A stretch of DNA of 64,000 bases from positions 81,494,142 through 81,558,141 of the forward strand of contig CM049306.1 in NCBI GenBank assembly GCA_026874595.1, given 5' to 3'. This document shows, in pieces, positions 57,201-64,000 of the stretch. Below the pieces are notes generated by a model that had not been told where the DNA came from, did no database searches, and saw only the letters and a program-made list of their open reading frames with translations. Position numbers and translations under genes: made by a program. Source of the stretch: Sipunculus nudus (taxonomy: Eukaryota > Annelida > Sipuncula > Golfingiida > Sipunculidae). How positions within the stretch are numbered: position 1 is the first letter of the stretch; the number at the start of each line of letters is the position of its first letter.

Positions 57201-60200
57201 GTTCATGGCCATCAACGCCGATCTGCTAGGTCGCCATGTTCACCAATAGGTCTCCTTCTCGTGTGATTGCATTCCTTCTGAAAGATCGTTCTCATTATTC
57301 TTCCATTAGGGATTATTTTATCGGTACGTCCAATATCTGCATGAAGGGACTCCACCATTTTAAAGTAGTTTAGTGACTTGAATCCTTGATTATTGTCCAC
57401 ATAATATTTTATTTAAATAAGTCATACATATCTTCCAGGCTGGCAGGCACTAGTGAACTGACTGGCTGAGCCCTGGCTGGCTTACTGGTGTCCAGCACAG
57501 GTTGACCTCAAAAACGGACTCTCTCTCTGTTAATGGGCATCTGGTCTTAAGTAATCACCCCCAGCAGGGAGCTGATTGGCTGGCTGAGGGTGACCGACGC
57601 TATGACTTCTACCCCTAAAATCATGACAAACTGAATTTCTGTGTTTTGCGTCCGAGATTAATATACCTATATCTTCTGTAATATTATATGAAAAATCCTG
57701 TAATTAACACTAATTAAACTTCATCTTTACTACTTTGAATGCACCAAATCTCAGCTCATAATATTAAATATTTATATGGTAATTTACACAGAACTGGCGT
57801 TTTTCATTGTCTAGGATAATTACAATTTCTATGTATATTCAAATATCTCAAGAAAATTACAAAATATATATTCTAGATATCCTGGATCCTCTTAGAACTA
57901 ATGGTGATATATATGTGAGCCTGAAATCATTAAAGTTGCTTGACTACCTGCTGACTATGATGATGGCAAACTAGGACTACAAACACAAAGGGGGGTCCCC
58001 TATATATACACATGTGTTAACTATACAGGGGTCATCACCAGATGCGGAGCCTGTATCATGCTGTGATACCAGCTGAGAGCCTGGTGATCACAGTATGGTC
58101 ACTAAGTTAAATCTCTACAATATTAACCATTTATACACTAACTTGATATATACCTTTACTATAAAACGTTTCAGCGGAACGTGCTCATGTCGAACCAAAC
58201 ATCCCTTGTTTGTTACCTGCCAAATATTTCCTTAAGAGACACTGACCTTCTTGTTAAATAAACATTTGTGTTTTTTTTTTGTTTGGGTTTTTTTTTTTTT
58301 TTTGGGGGGGGGGGGCATCCGGGCAAGCTATGATTTCGGAGTGCTCTTCTTCTTTATTAAATCTCCTTGCTTGAAGGAAACATTTCCATAGGAACACATT
58401 CCTCTCACATTCTTTCCCTTTTGTTACATTCCAGGAATGCTGACGTCTTAAAATACATTCCATGAATGATGACTTTTTAAACTTTTTTTCTATGATGGCG
58501 ATCTTTTTGCTTAAGAAGTAAATTTATCTCTATAAACACGCTTTCCTTTTTTCTCAAGGAAAGCATTCCCTTCCGATGCGCACTTTTTTTCATTCTGTGA
58601 GGAGCGCTCAGCATCTGTCTTTTAATGGTGCCCTATAGAACTAGGTCACACACCATGTGTTACATGCGTACAGAGTTCACCTCTTGTACCAGGTGAACCT
58701 CCGCCACGCCTTCTGACCTCCTTTCCCGATAACAAACGAGAGCTCCATTAAGAAAGAAAACATTAGGCAAAAAAAAAAAATGTATAAAAGGTATGGTTCT
58801 CAGGCACCGCCCACGTCAATTTTAACCCCCTGCATCAAACATTTTTATTTCGATTTTCATCTTTTAAGAAGATATAATAATACAATTTTTTATACGATAT
58901 CCTTTTTTATGTAGTGCTTTTACCTGTTTAGCAAATAAAAAAACTGTTATTTTCATGCTTTTCCCTGAACATATGACATTTTAACCGAGATATGCAAAAA
59001 AAAGATAAAAAAAAAAATTCCTGCTCGCCCGCAGTGATTTCTGAAAAAAGTGCCTGAGAACCATACCTTACCATCTTGTCCATATCGTAGCCTGCACCAC
59101 AGTCGCTTGAATCCTTATTTTAGGGGGAAATGGTAAGAAAGAGCATATTTCACCTCTTTCATGTTATCTACGTACGGCACGACTATATACTATTGTAGTA
59201 CAGAGTTTCGTCCATTTTTTCTATAAAAAACACAAACGCATTAGGCATTCAAGCGACTGTGCCTGCATCCACTCTGTTATAATATCTCCAGAGAAAAACA
59301 AGAAACCCATGGGTCACGGCGATCTATACTGAATGTGATTTTGACTGTAATTTTGTAATTTTAGCAAATGGAAAAGTTAGTGCTTTACATATATGTATTT
59401 TCGTATATTGACCTTTGGGAATTCAGAAGAAATACCCCTGAAATTTAGTAGTGGTAAAATACAAATATTGATTGTTTGCTTGGGAAAACAAATCCATTAT
59501 AAACCTCTTAATTAACCTAATAATTCCAGATATGGGAGGAAGACCACGCTACTTTTCCTGCTGTTCGTCGGAGGCTGCGCAGCGGTATCTGCCGCCTTTT
59601 CACCAAATTACATCTTATTTGTCACTCTTCGTCTTATTTGTGGAGCCTGTGGTATGGGCAGTGTTCAGACCAGCTTCGTTATCTGTAAGTGTTCAAAAGT
59701 TTCAAATGATGTTAGTTCATGTCTTTAATTGGATATTAAACAACTTAACAGAATATTATCCGAAATATAATTATGGAACAGATTATTGTCTAAAATTTAA
59801 TATTGCAGATATGTGTATATGTGAGCGAATGTTTTTACGCATAATAAAAATAAAGTTAAGTGAAGTTCCTATCTATCTTACCTTTTTTATTTACTTTAGA
59901 TAATAAATTGTAAGTTTTCTTTAGTCAATCTTCCTCAACTTACCTCCTTGTAAGTTTCTGTATTCTTATTCCTGTTTATCATATTAAAGTACATGGAAGC
60001 TCGTACCGTGTTTTCTGAGTGAATGTCAGATAGTACAACTCACAGAGAAACGGACAGAAATCCCCCCCCCCCACCCCTCCCTTCGACCAATAATGTATTG
60101 TGGTTAGATCAAAGTCATTTTCGCTCAGTTTTCAGCATTTTTATAATTTAAATCAACTAAATTTACAAACATTCCATAACACGTTTATGCAGACTAACAT

Positions 60201-63200
60201 TTAACTATGTTACACAAACTCTAATTTTTTTAAAAATTATTGCAATAATTAATAAGCAATTAATGTAGAGAATATCATGAATTTTATTAAGGAAAATATC
60301 AAGAAATTATAAATCTGGATGACAAAATTGTATAATTTATACCATATTATAAATTAGGCATCTGTATTCTTGTACTTTTTTTAATGTTTTATTTTTCTTA
60401 ATCATCTTCAGGTTGTGATTACAGGCCGTTTACCTGAACTAGTTGCATGAGTGCAGTAGAAATGCTCTGTTAAAATTTCATAACAGTGGCGTTTTATTTG
60501 TGATGAATTTTGTTTCTGCGAGCTTGCCAATGTTTCACAAAATAACTGGATGTATTTAATACCGGAATATATTTGAAGACTTTCGTACCGTACCTGAAGT
60601 TAATTAAGAAGTATCACATACCTTTAAATTGTACAAAAATTGCGCTGTTTGGCATTGAGTTTTACTTTTTAGACAAGTTAATACTTTTTTTCTTGGAAGA
60701 TATTCTACTTTTTTCCCATTAAATCTCGAGTTGCAGCACTGCATTTGAACGGTTTCGTAAACAAACGGGAAACCACTTAAAAATCTCAGTTATACTCTCA
60801 GATGTTTTGAAATGTTTGTTTCCATGGTTACAGTGATGGAGTCTGTGGGACCACGCTGGCGTCTTCCGTTGTCGATGGTATTCCATAACTGGTTTGCCCT
60901 CGGATTTGCTTTCTTGCCTGGGGTGTCGTATCTCTTCCGGAACTCGTTCCATTTTCAACTTGTATCAGCAGCACCAGCAGCCATATATTTTATGTCCGTC
61001 TTGTAAGTGGAATAAAATACTTAGATTTATTTGAATTGTCGCTTTTAGCGAACCTGTGAGCTTATGTGATGATATGGCGTCGTCCGGCGTCCGTCGGCCG
61101 TCGTCTGTACGTTAACCCATACTAATTGAAAGCGGCAGGAGTTGGCGTCAACGCATTTTATGAAAAAAATTATTCATCTTAAAAACTCTATCGGATTTTG
61201 CTTATTTTTTGGCTAACTGCATTTTCTTAGATTTTATAGGGAAAAGCTTAAAAAACCTTAAAAAATCTTCTTCTCCCAAAATCTAGCCAAATTGTCCAAT
61301 ATTTTACAGAAATGATCCCTGGAACAATCTCTCTCAAGTTTGTTCGAATGGTATAAGTTCGGTGATTTTTGGGCGAGTTACAGTAAGTTAACGTAGTCAT
61401 CTGTCTAAAAAAGCATATTAAAATAACAATCTCAGAAACGGCTAGAGCTATCATCACCAAGTTTTATGCAAATGTTAGTCACATGAGTCATTTCTAAAAT
61501 TGAGGTATTGGTGGCGCCACCTGCATCGACTTTTTTAATTCGGGGATTATCAGTGTCCGTATCATACTGAGGCTACAAAAAAAAACTTCTTCTCTGAAAT
61601 CATATGACCAAGTTGTTTAATATCGCACAGAAATGATCCTAGGTAAGTGCTTTCTAAAGTTTGTTCAAATGGTCTCTGTTCAAAGACTTCTGGCCAAGTA
61701 ATGGTAAGCTTAATTTCGTCATATGCCATACCAGCCCATTTTAGCTCAGTGGCTACAAATATCTTCTCCTCAAAAACCACTGGGTCAAATTCTTAAATCT
61801 CACCCATTAATTATCCTTATATGTTTATAATTCAAGTTTGTTCAAATGGTTTTGGTTCAGTGGTTTTTGGCTGAGTTACGGGAAGCAGAACTTAGCCATT
61901 TTGCTGTATTTTCCAGATGAGTTATAAACCTGCAAAACGTTTTTAGACTGATGCCACTGAGGCATTATGTTTGATATTTTACAAGAATATTCCCCACAAT
62001 AATTCTCATAATAATTGTCTTAAATGGTTCCATATGAATGATTTTGGCTGAATTATGGAGACTGAATTGAGTCATTTTACCATATATGTTAGCTGTGTGA
62101 AGCAGTTACATCTAGCCTGGCACTAGTTTATCAGCATCTATTACATCATGCCACTAGACATTTAGATTTCAGGTTAAATAGCTTGGCAGACTGCCACCTA
62201 GTTCAGATTTTGCAACAGGCAAAAGGTCAGCCTGGATCTATTAATAGCTTTGGCAGACTGGCAACTGTTATAGATTAGGCAACAGGTCAAGAGTTCACTC
62301 AGTGCAGCCAGGCATAGGTCAAGAGTTCACTCAGTGCAGTAGCTGCATTCTATTTATAGCTTTTTATAGCCAATTACTTCAGATTAGGCCCCAAAGGTCA
62401 GTCTGGATCTATTTATAGCTTTGGCAGACTGTAAACTGTGTCAGATTAAGCAACAGGTCAAGAGTTCACTCAGTGCAGCCAGGTACATGTCAAAGGTTCA
62501 CTCAGTCTAGCAAGGTGTAGGTCAAGAGTTCACTCAGTGCAGTGGCTTGAGCCAGCAATTTGTCACAATTCATTTGGGGCAACTGCCTTTCTTACCTAAG
62601 CGTGGTCACCCCAGTGCATCAAACTCAAGGGAAGTTTGGTGTATTGCCAATTGGCCTGATGTTTTGACCCGTCTATGCGTCATTGATGGCATTCTCGTTC
62701 ATAAGACAGGTGTTGCCACCTTCAATGACTTTTGCACAGTGTATGTACCTGCTTATTTCTACGGAGGAATTTGATATATCAGCCTGAAATTGGGCATATT
62801 TATACATATCGGATAGCTTTATCGTGAACAAGACGGGTTGCGCCACCTAAAATAATTTTTGCACAGTGTATGTCCCTGCTTATTTCTCAGAAGGGGTTTG
62901 ACATATAAGTCTGAAATTGGGCATATGTATATATCTCTGATAGCTTTGTTGTATACAGGATTGGTGATGCCAGCTACAAACATTTTTGTGTTGTAGGCAC
63001 CCATGCCAGAATTTCAGCAGTGATGTTTGTGTAATTGTTTCTTGTTCAAAATGTTTAGTACTTGCATTGTTCATATACATGTTACACATGTACTTGAAAA
63101 GGAATGGTCAAGCATTGAAGCATTATACCTGGTGTATATATCTGATTTCACAGGTTCGCATTTGGCCTGTAGGCCTTGTTAAAGAATGAGCATACTGCAG

Positions 63201-63936
63201 GATATAGTTATGGTCAATTTAATGTTATATTATTTCCTTAACATTAAATAAGCCGGTCATTTGGGCTTCAATTTTGTTTACATTGCCCTGTTTACATGGT
63301 CAGCTATATAATATAATTGTTATCACTGAATATCTGATCATTTGTGTAACGATATTTTGTACAGGTTTAAATACGTAAATAGGTTTCTTAATTCTCCAAA
63401 GATGGCTCCACACACATTTATTGCGAGATTGATGGAGCTGGTCAGCCATGAGAGATTGAGGTGTTTCGATCGCTACGCTTTGGTCGCACGCATGGCACTA
63501 TGTTCTTGACTTTTTAACCTTGTTTCTTTTAATTTGTATATATCAATTACAGGTTACTGGTGGAATCTCCAAGGTGGTTAATGTCTCAGGGAAGATACGA
63601 TGAGGCCAAGAAAAATTTAGAACGCATGGCTAAGATGAATGGTACCAAAGTTCCTGACGACCTCGACTTAGAACGACTGCACAAAACAAGCGTATGTTTG
63701 GAATGCCTTTCCATCATAAACTATCACGATTTGCCTGTCGCCTCATGACCTTGTTTTGTTAGCTCAAAGGAGTAAAGCAACATTTTACGAATCCATTATC
63801 TAAAAATGTTAATTCTTACTCCCTCTTTCCAGATGTCACTATCTTCAAACGATGAAAGTCCAAAGAAAGGAACGCTCTTGGATCTGTTCAGAACACCTGG
63901 TTTACGTAAGAGGACTTTCATTCAATGTCTCAACTG
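53813..63936 (+). CDS. SLC22 family transporter (organic cation/carnitine-type), 5' six exons, partial
   Basis: Multi-pass plasma-membrane carrier of the major facilitator superfamily that moves organic ions across the cell membrane. The substrate is not readable. Six coding exons (53813-54202, 55794-55897, 59530-59684, 60834-61002, 63553-63691, 63833-63936) join through GT-AG introns to 353 codons with no stop. Features: N-terminal FDDIFEDLG, TM1 about 21-44, a large extracellular loop with Cys 52, 80 and 113 and sequons N59, N89 and N99, then FDRSVFTYTI, LVCGREW, MFS motif A (SDRYGRK, 164-169 spanning the exon 2/3 junction), ESVGPRWR (219-226) and the SLC22 hallmark ESPRWL (277-282). Family members have about 550 residues, so roughly 200 lie beyond the window. 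The subfamily is not resolved. Confidence 0.95.
54466..54786 (+). mobile_element. family C MITE, copy 4 (SLC22 intron 1)
   Basis: Outer 'ataaggc' / 'ggcctaagg', then inverted ends AGGGATGGTTCTCAAGCAC / GTGCTTGAGAACCATACCTC. The matching change CAGG to CAAG on the left and CCTG to CTTG on the right is compensatory. The interior is as in copy 3. Confidence 0.85.
55794..55897 (+). CDS. SLC22 coding exon 2
   Basis: 104 nt. The acceptor 'catgctgggacag|TAC' is chosen over the one about 75 nt upstream because it restores FTYTIREQ-YGLVCGREW with the family's exact spacing. It encodes TM2 and the start of MFS motif A and ends AG|GTAACG. The length of 104 nt is the size I recall for this exon in vertebrate SLC22 genes. 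Confidence 0.92.
56361..57268 (-). mobile_element. Harbinger-like DNA transposon relic (SLC22 intron 2)
   Basis: A GC-rich 0.9-kb block framed by 13-bp perfect inverted repeats TCACACGAGAAGG (56363) and CCTTCTCGTGTGA (57254-57266). The minus strand has open frames at 57027-56575 whose middle, KQLAVAKRRQQERKKRRRAM, recalls the basic-aromatic start of PIF/Harbinger transposases. No DDE catalytic core is present, so it is non-autonomous. The superfamily call is tentative. Confidence 0.4.
57421..58762. other. SLC22 intron 2, unassigned part
   Basis: No exon or recognised repeat. Short repeats of 'ctggctggc' occur near 57440-57600, and T/G homopolymers near 58270-58315. Confidence 0.4.
58763..59070 (+). 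mobile_element. family C MITE, copy 5 (SLC22 intron 2)
   Basis: Left 'ttaggcaaaa' then AAAGGTATGGTTCTCAGGCAC. Right GTGCCTGAGAACCATACCTT. The outermost right repeat GGCCTAAG is missing. The interior matches copies 3 and 4. Confidence 0.85.
59530..59684 (+). CDS. SLC22 coding exon 3
   Basis: 155 nt between 'aattccag|A' and 'T|GTAAGT'. It completes R165 and encodes YGRKTTLLFLLF (end of motif A, TM3), FVTLRLICGACGMGS (TM4) and QTSFVI. The length of 155 nt is again the size I recall for the vertebrate family. Confidence 0.95.
60834..61002 (+). CDS. SLC22 coding exon 4
   Basis: 169 nt between 'ggttacag|TG' and 'TT|GTAAGT'. It encodes MESVGPRWR and TM5-TM6 (MVFHNWFALGFAFLPGVSY, FQLVSAAPAAIYFMSV). 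The length of 169 nt agrees with the family as I recall it. Confidence 0.95.
61040..63180 (+). repeat. family A interspersed repeat, copy 1 (SLC22 intron 4)
   Basis: The most complete uninterrupted copy, 2.14 kb. It starts CGCTTTTAGCG plus GCGAACCTGTG (61048), followed by a CG-rich 'gtccggcgtccgtcggccg' tract. Next come 'caggagttggcgtc', palindrome block GGTGGCGCCACC (61510), the 'ttcactcagtgcag' minisatellite (62200-62560) and three ~127-bp modules (palindrome blocks 62709, 62836, 62963). It ends CACAGGTTCGC (63149) plus 'atttggcctgtaggccttgtt'. It occupies most of intron 4 and leaves the splice sites untouched. Confidence 0.85.
63553..63691 (+). CDS. SLC22 coding exon 5
   Basis: 139 nt between 'caattacag|G' and 'AAGC|GTATGT'. 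It encodes LLVESPRWLMSQGRYDEAKK, the hallmark motif at the end of TM6 and the start of the large cytosolic loop, and ends in phase 0. Confidence 0.95.
63833..63936 (+). CDS. SLC22 coding exon 6 (last in window)
   Basis: 104 nt between 'ctctttccag|ATG' and 'AACTG|GTAGGT'. It encodes the loop KKGTLLDLFRTPGLRKRTF leading into TM7. The alternative donor 3 nt later would add a stop codon. The next exon is beyond the window. Confidence 0.92.
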
Positions 63937-64000
63937 GTAGGTGCCATTATTCTAAACGATGTACGTATCTGCGTCCATTTTCCCATACTTAAATAACCAT

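Overview
The window is nuclear DNA from an animal. Genes are split by GT-AG introns, the sequence is AT-rich, and most of it is intergenic or intronic sequence packed with transposon remains, (TA)n microsatellites and long G/C homopolymers. The repeat style (fold-back elements, MITEs, a Ty3/gypsy element with a tRNA-Lys primer site, a tRNA-derived SINE) suggests a marine invertebrate, perhaps a lophotrochozoan or invertebrate deuterostome. The phylum cannot be fixed from the sequence alone.

Two host genes are well supported. On the minus strand, a rhodopsin-like (class A) GPCR of 813 residues has its whole reading frame in one exon (17015 to 14574). A splice acceptor lies 7 nt before its ATG and a donor 7 nt after its stop. 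Candidate non-coding exons lie at about 23.7 kb (5') and from 12731 downwards (3'). On the plus strand, the first six coding exons of an SLC22 (organic cation/carnitine-type, MFS) transporter run from 53813 to 63936 and continue past the right edge. The joined exons read without a stop through the diagnostic MFS and SLC22 motifs.

The space between is mobile DNA. A 6.1 kb Ty3/gypsy element (28386-34484, minus strand) keeps both LTRs, a perfect tRNA-Lys primer site, a polypurine tract and recognisable gag, protease, RT, RNase H and integrase, broken by frameshifts and one nonsense codon. Its pol carries a complete PHD finger between RNase H and integrase, which is the most unusual protein feature seen here. 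It sits inside an older interspersed repeat (family A, ends GCGAACCTGTG, three copies). That copy of A also holds a 278-bp dimeric tandem array (family B) whose GGTGGCGCCACC palindromes alternate at 149 and 129 bp.

Other repeats are a MITE family with 20-bp inverted ends (family C, five copies), two long fold-back structures, a TA-target transposon flanked on both sides by (TA)n, a five-unit ~338-bp array (45.4-47.3 kb), a decayed LINE (51.6-53.4 kb), a SINE, a Harbinger-like element inside SLC22 intron 2, and several small tandem arrays. SLC22 introns 1, 2 and 4 are swollen by families C, Harbinger-like and A without disturbing the exons.
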